Assembly (NCBI GenBank): GCA_029289015.1
Contig: JARFUL010000318.1
Span: 1 to 10,216 of the forward strand
Length of the DNA stretch: 10,216 nucleotides
DNA from: Syntrophobacteria bacterium
Lineage (GTDB): Bacteria; Desulfobacterota; Syntrophobacteria; JARFUL01
Reading direction: 5' to 3'
Position numbers and translations under genes: made by a program. Under the pieces are notes generated by a model that saw only the letters and a list, made by a program, of their open reading frames with translations, did no database searches and was not told the DNA's origin. Shown here one piece after another: positions 1 through 10,216 of this stretch (its first letter is position 1; the number at the start of each line of letters is the position of its first letter).

Positions 1-468
1 GGGCTGGGCGCCCAGCCGATCGAGTATCATCCGCACGCAGCGATCGAAATCGGCGCCAATGCGGTCCATCTTGTTGACGAAGCAGATACGCGGCACCCGG
101 TACTTGTCGGCCTGGCGCCAGACCGTCTCGGACTGGGGCTCCACCCCCCCCACCGCGCAAAATATCGCGACCGCGCCGTCGAGCACCCTGAGCGAGCGCT
201 CCACCTCAACGGTGAAGTCCACGTGGCCGGGGGTGTCTATGATGTTGATGCGGTGGTCCTTCCAGAAGCAGGTGGTCGCGGCGGCGGTGATGGTTATGCC
301 CCTCTCCTGCTCCTGGACCATCCAGTCCATCACCGCTGTGCCGTCATGCACCTCTCCCATCCGATGGAGAACCCCGGTCTGGTAGAGGATCCTCTCGGTT
401 GCGGTGGTCTTACCGGCGTCAATGTGGGCCATGATGCCGATATTTCTATATTTCTTTAATGGTATCAC
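1..468 (-). CDS. fusA: Elongation factor G, N-terminal part (runs off the window)
   Basis: Translational GTPase that drives ribosome translocation and, with RRF, ribosome recycling in the cytoplasm. The 156 visible residues cover most of the G domain. The P-loop AHIDAGKT is at 14-21, switch I RGITI at 56-60 (Thr59 is the Mg-binding threonine), G3 DTPGH at 78-82 and G4 NKMD at 132-135. Domains II-V lie outside the window. I chose the GTG at 466-468, giving [12 protein letters not shown]; the frame is closed by a TAG ten codons upstream, and the next in-frame ATG is Met13, inside the P-loop region. The SD is weak (AAGGG, 10 nt from the start), unlike the strong sites of rpoB, rpoC and rpsL. It lies 76 nt after rpsG in the usual str order. 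Many former Deltaproteobacteria carry more than one EF-G paralogue; the str location argues for the main one, but this fragment cannot prove it. Identity is certain, the start slightly less so. Confidence 0.97.
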   Translation of the reverse strand, partial: MIPLKKYRNIGIMAHIDAGKTTATERILYQTGVLHRMGEVHDGTAVMDWMVQEQERGITITAAATTCFWKDHRINIIDTPGHVDFTVEVERSLRVLDGAVAIFCAVGGVEPQSETVWRQADKYRVPRICFVNKMDRIGADFDRCVRMILDRLGAQP

Positions 469-478
469 TAAGTTGCTG

Positions 479-483
479 CCCTT
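479..483 (-). promoter_or_regulatory. Weak ribosome binding site of fusA
   Basis: On the coding strand AAGGG ends 10 nt before the GTG at 468, inside a purine-rich run (GGGGAAAAAAGGG). It is the only SD-like match near the only reasonable start, so it supports the GTG call. The spacing is longer than optimal, which suggests that fusA translation may depend partly on coupling or on nearby RNA structure. Confidence 0.45.
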
Positions 484-498
484 TTTTCCCCACTAAAA

Positions 499-528
499 TG
501 GCGCCGAATATGCTTAACTAAGGCGCCA
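499..528 (-). repeat. Inverted repeat in the rpsG-fusA gap
   Basis: TGGCGCC at 499-505 and GGCGCCA at 522-528 form a perfect 7-bp dyad with a 16-nt loop. On the transcript the stem is followed by UUUUAGUGGGG, a run of only four U, so it is a poor intrinsic terminator. Each arm is also a copy of the palindrome GGCGCC. It could be an RNA hairpin near the fusA start or a DNA-level operator overlapping the promoter-like match at 507-536. The structure is visible; its function is inference. Confidence 0.45.
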
Positions 529-536
529 ACTGTAAA
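507..536 (-). promoter_or_regulatory. Possible weak promoter upstream of fusA
   Basis: Coding-strand TTTACA (531-536) resembles a -35 box at 5 of 6 positions. It is followed after 18 nt by CATATT (507-512), which matches the -10 consensus at 4 of 6. The dyad at 499-528 overlaps it. A match of this quality can arise by chance in an AT-rich gap, so this is only a candidate. Confidence 0.25.
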
Positions 537-544
537 AAGCCGAG

Positions 545-1076
<532 letters not shown>

Positions 1077-1103
1077 TATAAACCCGAACAATACCTCTAA
1101 GAC

Positions 1104-1481
1104 CTAAGCGGTCTTGGGCTGCTTGGCACCATACTTGGACCGTCCCTGCCTGCGGTCCATCACACCGGAAGCATCCAGTGTGCCTCGAATTATCGTGTAG
1201 CGAACTCCGGGAAGGTCCTTTACGCGGCCTCCCCTCACAAGGACCACGGAATGCTCCTGAAGATTATGCCCGACTCCCGGGATGTAGGACGTGACTTCCA
1301 TTCCGTTCGTCAGCCTCACCCTGGCTATCTTCCTCAGAGCGGAATTGGGCTTTTTGGGCGTAGTCGTATACACCCTCACGCATACCCCCCGCTTCTGCGG
1401 GCACTGCTGAAGGGCCGGCGTGGTGGTCCTCTTCTTTACCTTCTTCCTGCCCTTTCTAACCAGTTGGTTTGTGGTGGGCAT
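1104..1481 (-). CDS. rpsL: 30S ribosomal protein S12
   Basis: Protein of the decoding centre of the small subunit, controlling translational accuracy and the target region of streptomycin resistance. The protein has 125 residues, normal length. It carries CPQKRGVC (27-34), [13 protein letters not shown] (39-51), and [25 protein letters not shown] (71-94). The streptomycin-relevant residues are wild type: Lys43, Lys88 and Pro91; Asp89, which is beta-methylthiolated in many bacteria, is present. The first 20 or so residues are lysine-rich and differ from E. coli ([16 protein letters not shown]). The ATG at 1481 has a strong SD (AAGGAG, 1487-1492) 5 nt upstream. The stop is TAG. It is the first str gene, transcribed by read-through from rpoC and probably also from the promoter at 1551-1579. 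Confidence 0.99.
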   Translation of the reverse strand: MPTTNQLVRKGRKKVKKRTTTPALQQCPQKRGVCVRVYTTTPKKPNSALRKIARVRLTNGMEVTSYIPGVGHNLQEHSVVLVRGGRVKDLPGVRYTIIRGTLDASGVMDRRQGRSKYGAKQPKTA

Positions 1482-1550
1482 CTCATCTCCTTTTCAAGCA
1501 CTTACTTTCTACCTGACAAGCCTCTACAAACATCCGTGCTGGAATTCTTT

Positions 1551-1579
1551 AATCTATTTTGCCGGGCCCTCGATGTCAA
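1551..1579 (-). promoter_or_regulatory. Sigma70-type promoter for rpsL-rpsG-fusA
   Basis: On the coding strand a perfect -35 box TTGACA (1574-1579) is followed by an exact 17-nt spacer and TAGATT (1551-1556), which matches the -10 consensus at 4 of 6. Just upstream of the -35 is a 15-nt AT-rich stretch (1583-1597) that could act as an UP element. The start of transcription would fall near 1545, giving a leader of about 60 nt before the rpsL ATG. The discriminator is AT-rich (AAAGAA), unlike the GC-rich discriminators of many stringently controlled promoters. The element lies in the longest gap of the window, at the junction of the rif and str clusters. Confidence 0.75.
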
Positions 1580-1622
1580 GCCCTAAATATGATTTATCTC
1601 CACTTTTCAGCCCAAACCCGGC

Positions 1623-4600
1623 CTACTGATCGCGGTACCTCTTGAGCCCCGTGCCCGCGGGTATGAGCCGGCCCATGATCACGGACTCCTTGAGCCCCTT
1701 CAGCTTGTCCACCTTGGAGGCCACCGCGGCCTCGGTGAGCACCTTGGTGGTCTCCTGGAAGCTGGCCGCGGAGATGAAGCTCTCCGTGGAGAGCGACGCC
1801 TTGGTTATCCCGAGGAGGAGCGGCTCCGCGGTGGGGGGCATCTTGCCCTCCCCGAGAAGCTCCTCCTTCAGCTCCTCGAAACGGTACTTCTCCACATGCT
1901 CGCCGATGAGCAGGTCGGAGTCGCCGGGGTTGGTGATGCGCACCCTCTTGAGCATCTGGCTGACGATCACCTCGATGTGCTTGTCGTTGATCTTCACGCC
2001 CTGGAGGCGGTAGACCTGCTGGATCTCGTTCACCAGGTACTTGACCAGCTCCTTCTCGCCCCGTATGGCCAGAATGTCGTGGGGGTTCGCGGACCCTTCC
2101 ATCAGGGCCTCGCCCGCGGCCACCCTGTCCCCCTCCTGGATGGAGATGTGCTTGCCCTTGGGGATGAGGTATTCCTTGGGCTCGCCCACATCGGGAATCA
2201 CCACTATCTTGCGCTTGCCCTTGACCTCCTTTTCGAACTTCACCTCCCCTTCAATCTCGGAGATGATGGCCGCCTCCTTGGGCTTGCGCACCTCGAAGAG
2301 CTCCGCGACCCTGGGCAGACCGCCGGTGATGTCCTTGGTCTTCATGGTCTCCCGGGGGATCTTCGCGAGGATGCCGCCTGCTGAGACCTTGTCCTCCTCC
2401 CCCACCATTATGAACGCGCCCACGGGCAGGAGGTACTCCCTCATCTGGCTCTTTTTCTTGCCCGTGATTGTGATCCTGGGTCTTGCGTCCGCGTCCCGGT
2501 ATTCCAGCACCACCTTGGAGGACTTGCCAGTCACCGGGTCCACCTTCTCCTGCATGGTGATGTTCTCGATGAGGTCCCCGAAGGAGACCTTGCCCGTGAA
2601 CTCGGTGAGGATGGGATGGGTGAAGGGGTCCCATTCCGCGAGCACCTGGGCCGCGCTCACCTTGTCGCCGTCCACGATCTTGAGCCTGGAGCCGTAGATG
2701 AGCTTGTGCTTCTCCCTCACCTTGTTCTGTTCGTCCACTATGGCCACCGCGCCGTTGCGGTTCATCACCACCAGGCCGCCGTGCACGTCCTTCACGACCC
2801 TCAGGTTCATGAACTTCACCGCGCCGTCCCTGCGCGCGGACACGGAGGTCTGCTCCATCTTCCGGCTCACCGTGCCGCCTATGTGGAAGGTCCTCATGGT
2901 GAGCTGGGTGCCCGGCTCGCCGATGGACTGGGCCGCGATGATCCCTATGGCCTCGCCGATCTCCACCATCTTGCCGTGGGCCAGGTCCCGGCCGTAGCAC
3001 AGGATGCACGCGCCCCTCTTGGCCTTGCAGGTCAAGACGGAGCGGATGGGCACCCTCTCCAGGCCCGACTCCTCGATTATCTTTACCTTCTCCTCGTCTA
3101 TCTCCTCGTCCGCGGCCACTATGACCTCGCCGGTGATGGGGTTCACGATGTCCATCCACGCGGTGCGGCCGAGGGTCCTTTCGGAGAGCTCCTGGATCAC
3201 CTCACCGGCCTCTAGGAGCGGCTCCACGAAGATGCCCTCTATGGTGCCGCAGTCCTCTTCGGAGATTATGGAGTCCTGGGCCACGTCCACCAGCCTTCTG
3301 GTGAGATAGCCCGAGTTCGCGGTCTTGAGCGCGGTGTCGGCCAGACCCTTCCTCGCGCCGTGAGTGGAGACGAAGTACTGGAGAACCGTGAGCCCCTCCC
3401 GGAAGTTCGCGGTGATGGGGGTCTCGATGATCTCGCCGGAGGGCTTGGCCATGAGGCCGCGCATGCCCGCCAGCTGGCGCATCTGGTCCTTGGAGCCCCT
3501 CGCGCCGGAGTCGGCCATCATGTAGACCGGGTTGAAGGACTCGGTGTCAGCCTCCTCGCCGCCGGGCCCCTTGATCTTCTCAATGGAGATCTCGCTCATC
3601 ATCTCCGCCGCGACCCTGTCTGTGGCCTCGGCCCAGATGTCCACCACGTTGTTGTACTTCTCGGACGCGGTTATGAGCCCCTCCTTGTACTGCTCCTCGA
3701 TCTCCCTGTTCCTGTCCTGGGCCTTGGTGATAATCTTGGCCTTCTGCTTGGGCACCACCATGTCGGCCACGGATATGGAGAGCCCGGACTTGGTCGCGTA
3801 CCTGAACCCCATGTCCTTCAGCCGATCGGTCAATATCACGGTGGCCTTGGTGCCGCAAACCCTGTAGCATTCCTCAATGACCTTTTTCAGGGTCTTTTTG
3901 TCCATGAGCCTGTTCACCAGGTCGAAGTCCAGGTCATCGGGCACTATCTCGTAGAGGACCACCCGGCCCACCGTGGTCTCCACCCGCTGGCCCTTTATCC
4001 TCATTATGATCTTGGAGTGCAGGTCCAGCTCGCCCTGGTCGAAGGCCACCCGGACCTCCTCGGGGCTGGAGAATATCTTGCCCTCCCCCTTGCAGAACGG
4101 CCTGGCCCTGGTGAGGTAGTAGAGCCCCAGCACGATGTCCTGGGAGGGCACGATGATGGGCTCGCCGTTCGCGGGGGAAAGGATGTTGTTGGAGGACATC
4201 ATGAGGACCCTCGACTCGATCTGGGCCTCAATGGAGAGCGGCACGTGCACCGCCATCTGGTCCCCGTCGAAGTCCGCGTTGAACGCGGCGCACACGAGGG
4301 GATGGAGCTGGATGGCCTTGCCCTCGATGAGTATGGGCTCGAAGGCCTGGATCCCCAGCCTGTGGAGCGTGGGCGCCCGGTTGAGCAGCACGGGGAACTC
4401 CCTGACCACCTCGTCCAGGGTGTCCCAGACCTCCGGGGTCTCCTTTTCCACCAGCTTCTTCGCGGCCTTGGTGGTGGCCACTATGCCCTTCTCCTCCAGC
4501 ATGTTGTAGATGAAGGGCTTGAAGAGCTCCAGCGCCATGCGCTTGGGCAGGCCGCACTGGTGGAGCCTCAGGTCGGGACCGATGACTATGACGGAGCGGC

Positions 4601-5672
4601 CCGAGTAGTCTACCCTCTTGCCCAGCAGGTTCTGGCGGAACCGGCCCTGCTTGCCCTTGAGCATGTCGGCCAGGGACTTGAGCGGCCTCTTGTTGGGGCC
4701 GGTGATGAGCTTGCCCCTGCGGCCGTTGTCGAAGAGCACGTCCACCGCCTCCTGGAGCATCCTCTTCTCATTGCGAATGATTATGTCCGGCGCGCCCAGC
4801 TCCAGAAGCCTCTTGAGCCTGTTGTTGCGGTTTATCACCCTGCGGTAGAGGTCGTTGAGGTCGCTGGTCGCGAACCTCCCGCCGTCGAGCGGCACCAGCG
4901 GCCTGAGATCGGGCGGGAGAACCGGCACGTGCTCCAGGATCATCCACTCCGGCAGGTTCTCGGAGTTGCGGAAGTCGTCCACCACCTTGAGCCTCTTGGC
5001 AAGCTTCTTGCGCTTGGCCACGGACTTGGTGGCCTTCATCTCGGCTCTCAGCTGCTGGCTTATGCCGTCGAGGTCCAAAGTGGTGAGTATGTCCCGGATG
5101 GCCTCCGCGCCTATGCCCGCGTGGAACTCGTCCGGGCCGTACTCCTCCTGGCAGGTGCGGAGCCTGTCCTCGCTGAGGAGCTCGCCCCTCTTCAGCGGGG
5201 TCTTGCCCGGGTCCACCACGATGTAGGAGTCGAAGTAGAGCACCCTCTCCAGGTCCTTGAGGGTGAGGTCGAGGATGTTGCCGATCTTGGACGGCAAACA
5301 CTTGAGAAACCATATATGGGCCACGGGCGCGGCAAGCTGGATGTGGCCCATGCGCTCGCGGCGGACCCTGGACTGGATCACCTCAACCCCGCACTTCTCG
5401 CAGACCACGCCGCGGTGCTTCATCCTCTTGTACTTGCCGCAGTTGCACTCGTAGTCCTTGATGGGACCGAATATCTTCGCGCAGAAAAGACCGTCCCTTT
5501 CGGGCTTGAAGGTCCGGTAGTTGATGGTCTCCGGCTTCTTTACCTCGCCGTAGGACCACTCCCTGATCTTCTGGGGCGACGCCAAGGATATGGAGACCGC
5601 GTTGAACTTGAGCGGGTCCTTGGGGCTCAAATACATAAGATACGGATTTTGATGGTACAGCGCTTTATCCAC
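1623..5672 (-). CDS. rpoC: DNA-directed RNA polymerase subunit beta'
   Basis: Largest catalytic subunit of RNA polymerase; with beta it forms the active-site cleft and it contributes the clamp, bridge helix and trigger loop. In order: zinc-binding Cys76, Cys78, Cys91 and Cys94; clamp helices, which bind sigma, around 270-315; the catalytic NADFDGDQM at 465-473, with Asp467, Asp469 and Asp471 holding Mg; bridge helix around 763-799; second zinc site Cys808, Cys882, Cys889 and Cys892; trigger-loop TMRTFH with Met926 and His930. An insert of about 170 residues follows before DITGGLPRV at 1114, matching the SI3 insert of proteobacterial beta'. The protein ends [16 protein letters not shown]. At 1349 residues it is a little shorter than E. 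coli (1407). The start is GTG at 5672, backed by AAGGAGAGG just upstream; ATG at codon 13 would give a shorter N-terminus without that SD. The stop is TAG. rpoB ends 59 nt upstream. Confidence 0.99.
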   Translation of the reverse strand: MDKALYHQNPYLMYLSPKDPLKFNAVSISLASPQKIREWSYGEVKKPETINYRTFKPERDGLFCAKIFGPIKDYECNCGKYKRMKHRGVVCEKCGVEVIQSRVRRERMGHIQLAAPVAHIWFLKCLPSKIGNILDLTLKDLERVLYFDSYIVVDPGKTPLKRGELLSEDRLRTCQEEYGPDEFHAGIGAEAIRDILTTLDLDGISQQLRAEMKATKSVAKRKKLAKRLKVVDDFRNSENLPEWMILEHVPVLPPDLRPLVPLDGGRFATSDLNDLYRRVINRNNRLKRLLELGAPDIIIRNEKRMLQEAVDVLFDNGRRGKLITGPNKRPLKSLADMLKGKQGRFRQNLLGKRVDYSGRSVIVIGPDLRLHQCGLPKRMALELFKPFIYNMLEEKGIVATTKAAKKLVEKETPEVWDTLDEVVREFPVLLNRAPTLHRLGIQAFEPILIEGKAIQLHPLVCAAFNADFDGDQMAVHVPLSIEAQIESRVLMMSSNNILSPANGEPIIVPSQDIVLGLYYLTRARPFCKGEGKIFSSPEEVRVAFDQGELDLHSKIIMRIKGQRVETTVGRVVLYEIVPDDLDFDLVNRLMDKKTLKKVIEECYRVCGTKATVILTDRLKDMGFRYATKSGLSISVADMVVPKQKAKIITKAQDRNREIEEQYKEGLITASEKYNNVVDIWAEATDRVAAEMMSEISIEKIKGPGGEEADTESFNPVYMMADSGARGSKDQMRQLAGMRGLMAKPSGEIIETPITANFREGLTVLQYFVSTHGARKGLADTALKTANSGYLTRRLVDVAQDSIISEEDCGTIEGIFVEPLLEAGEVIQELSERTLGRTAWMDIVNPITGEVIVAADEEIDEEKVKIIEESGLERVPIRSVLTCKAKRGACILCYGRDLAHGKMVEIGEAIGIIAAQSIGEPGTQLTMRTFHIGGTVSRKMEQTSVSARRDGAVKFMNLRVVKDVHGGLVVMNRNGAVAIVDEQNKVREKHKLIYGSRLKIVDGDKVSAAQVLAEWDPFTHPILTEFTGKVSFGDLIENITMQEKVDPVTGKSSKVVLEYRDADARPRITITGKKKSQMREYLLPVGAFIMVGEEDKVSAGGILAKIPRETMKTKDITGGLPRVAELFEVRKPKEAAIISEIEGEVKFEKEVKGKRKIVVIPDVGEPKEYLIPKGKHISIQEGDRVAAGEALMEGSANPHDILAIRGEKELVKYLVNEIQQVYRLQGVKINDKHIEVIVSQMLKRVRITNPGDSDLLIGEHVEKYRFEELKEELLGEGKMPPTAEPLLLGITKASLSTESFISAASFQETTKVLTEAAVASKVDKLKGLKESVIMGRLIPAGTGLKRYRDQ

Positions 5673-5676
5673 TTTC

Positions 5677-5697
5677 GACCTCTCCTTTGAAAAGGTC
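5677..5697 (-). promoter_or_regulatory. rpoC Shine-Dalgarno inside a small dyad
   Basis: The coding strand has AAAGGAGAGG at 5679-5688. The GAGG core is 6 nt and AAGGAG 9 nt before the GTG at 5672, which settles rpoC initiation at that GTG. The site is bracketed by GACCT (5693-5697) and AGGTC (5677-5681), a 5-bp stem whose loop holds most of the SD. The stem could partly mask the site and favour coupling to rpoB translation. The SD is firm; the hairpin effect is a guess. Confidence 0.6.
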
Positions 5698-5710
5698 CAA
5701 AAAATATGGC

Positions 5711-5731
5711 AAGCGGGCCTTAGCCCTGCTT
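5711..5731 (-). repeat. Bulged hairpin followed by a T6 run in the rpoB-rpoC gap
   Basis: Directly after the rpoB TAA, AAGC-GGGC (5711-5718) pairs with GCCC-GCTT (5723-5731) around the 4-nt loop CTTA, with a single unpaired base at 5727. On the transcript it is followed by GCCAUA and then six U (5699-5704). The layout is terminator-like, but the stem is short and bulged and the U-run is offset by 6 nt. It is more likely a pause or partial attenuation site than a full stop, since rpoC must be expressed with rpoB. Confidence 0.4.
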
Positions 5732-9847
<4,116 letters not shown>

Positions 9848-9871
9848 ATCATCTCCTTAAATCTTTTTGTC

Positions 9872-9893
9872 GGGGCGGGGGGTACCCCGCCCC
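9872..9893 (-). repeat. 9-bp all-GC hairpin in the rplL-rpoB gap
   Basis: GGGGCGGGG (9872-9880) and CCCCGCCCC (9885-9893) form a perfect 9-bp stem made only of G-C pairs, closing a 4-nt loop. On the transcript it is followed by GACAAAAAG, not by U residues, so it is not a standard intrinsic terminator. It lies between the rplL stop and the rpoB SD. In E. coli the rplL-rpoB interval carries a partial attenuator and an RNase III site that keep L7/L12 output above RNA polymerase output. This hairpin is well placed for a similar role, which is inference. Confidence 0.6.
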
Positions 9894-9909
9894 TATCTTT
9901 AAAAAGCCG

Positions 9910-10216
9910 CTACTGAATCTCTATCGATGCACCGGCTCCCTCTAGCTGGTTCTTAACGTCCTCGGCCTCTTCCTTGGACATGCCCTCCTTCACCTTGACA
10001 GGCGCGCTGTCCACAAGCTCCTTGGCCTCCTTCAAACCCAGGGTGGTGACCGCTCTCACCACCTTGATGACCTGTATCTTCTTGTCGCCCACCGCGGTTA
10101 TGGACACGTCGAACTCCGTCTTCTCCTCCTCGGCCGCGGCCTCTGCCGCGCCGGGAACCGCGCCGGGCATCGCGGCCATGGCCACCGGAGCGGCCGCGCT
10201 GACCCCGAACTTCTCC
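9910..10216 (-). CDS. rplL: 50S ribosomal protein L7/L12, 3' part (5' end outside the window)
   Basis: Multicopy stalk protein of the large subunit that recruits and stimulates the translational GTPases, EF-G among them. The visible 101 residues begin [18 protein letters not shown], the end of the N-terminal dimerisation region. An Ala/Pro/Gly-rich flexible hinge follows, then an acidic stretch ([13 protein letters not shown]), then the globular C-terminal domain. That domain has the factor-binding helix region [30 protein letters not shown]. The usual full length is about 120-130 residues, so roughly 25 N-terminal residues are missing. A GTG at 10185 opens a shorter frame but is internal, because the family sequence continues upstream in frame to the window edge. 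The end, SIEIQ, differs from the common VELK/VEVK type. The stop is TAG. Upstream rplJ would be expected outside the window. Confidence 0.98.
   Translation of the reverse strand, partial: EKFGVSAAAPVAMAAMPGAVPGAAEAAAEEEKTEFDVSITAVGDKKIQVIKVVRAVTTLGLKEAKELVDSAPVKVKEGMSKEEAEDVKNQLEGAGASIEIQ

Noticed and set aside
1561..1622. GCCGGG just after the rpoC stop can pair with CCCGGC about 50 nt later, a possible rpoC terminator
   Set aside because: The arms are only 6 bp, the loop is about 50 nt and contains the -35 box, and the A-rich stretch that follows is not a U-run.
2251..3159. 302-codon minus-strand frame inside rpoC in another register
   Set aside because: Its Gly/Arg/His-rich low-complexity translation is typical of frame-shifted GC-rich coding DNA, and the true rpoC frame is unbroken across it.
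3360..5690. 776-codon open frame on the plus strand, antisense to rpoC
   Set aside because: It lies fully opposite the conserved rpoC reading frame. Its His/Val/Leu/Gly/Glu-rich translation is what reverse reading of GC-biased codons gives, and it has no recognisable domain.
10183..10185. GTG at 10185 as the rplL start
   Set aside because: The frame continues upstream to the window edge with normal L7/L12 sequence ([10 protein letters not shown]), so this codon is an internal valine.

Overview
The window is a conserved housekeeping block, read entirely from the minus strand. In transcription order (high to low coordinates) it holds the 3' part of rplL (L7/L12), complete rpoB (beta), complete rpoC (beta'), complete rpsL (S12), complete rpsG (S7) and the 5' part of fusA (EF-G). 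This is the classic fusion of the rif (rplKAJL-rpoBC) and str (rpsL-rpsG-fusA) clusters. There are no mobile elements, tRNA or rRNA genes, CRISPR arrays or accessory genes, and the longest gap between genes is 141 nt.

Organism: the DNA is GC-rich. Beta' carries the long SI3-type insert in the trigger loop, and beta carries an SI2-type insert. The rifampicin-region wording ([23 protein letters not shown]) and the beta' N-terminal region ([42 protein letters not shown]) resemble the former Deltaproteobacteria (Desulfobacterota/Myxococcota) or a neighbouring Gram-negative phylum. This placement rests on remembered family patterns, not on a search. Frequent AGG arginine codons and TAG stops set it apart from gammaproteobacteria.

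Layout: 10216-9910 rplL 3' part; 9909-9848 gap with a 9-bp all-GC hairpin; 9847-5732 rpoB; 5731-5673 gap with a bulged hairpin, a T6 run and the rpoC Shine-Dalgarno (SD) site; 5672-1623 rpoC (GTG start); 1622-1482 gap with a good sigma70-type promoter for the str genes; 1481-1104 rpsL; 1103-1016 gap with a perfect 11-bp inverted repeat; 1015-545 rpsG; 544-469 gap with a 7-bp dyad and a weak promoter-like match; 468-1 fusA 5' part (GTG start).

The products are core RNA polymerase subunits plus ribosomal proteins and an elongation factor, so the block links transcription and translation capacity. No convincing intrinsic terminator was seen anywhere, so co-transcription with a boost at the rpsL promoter is the simplest reading. 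I found no sign of a new biological system. What merits a second look is the intercistronic RNA structure, the amber-stop preference and a short motif repeated after two stop codons.
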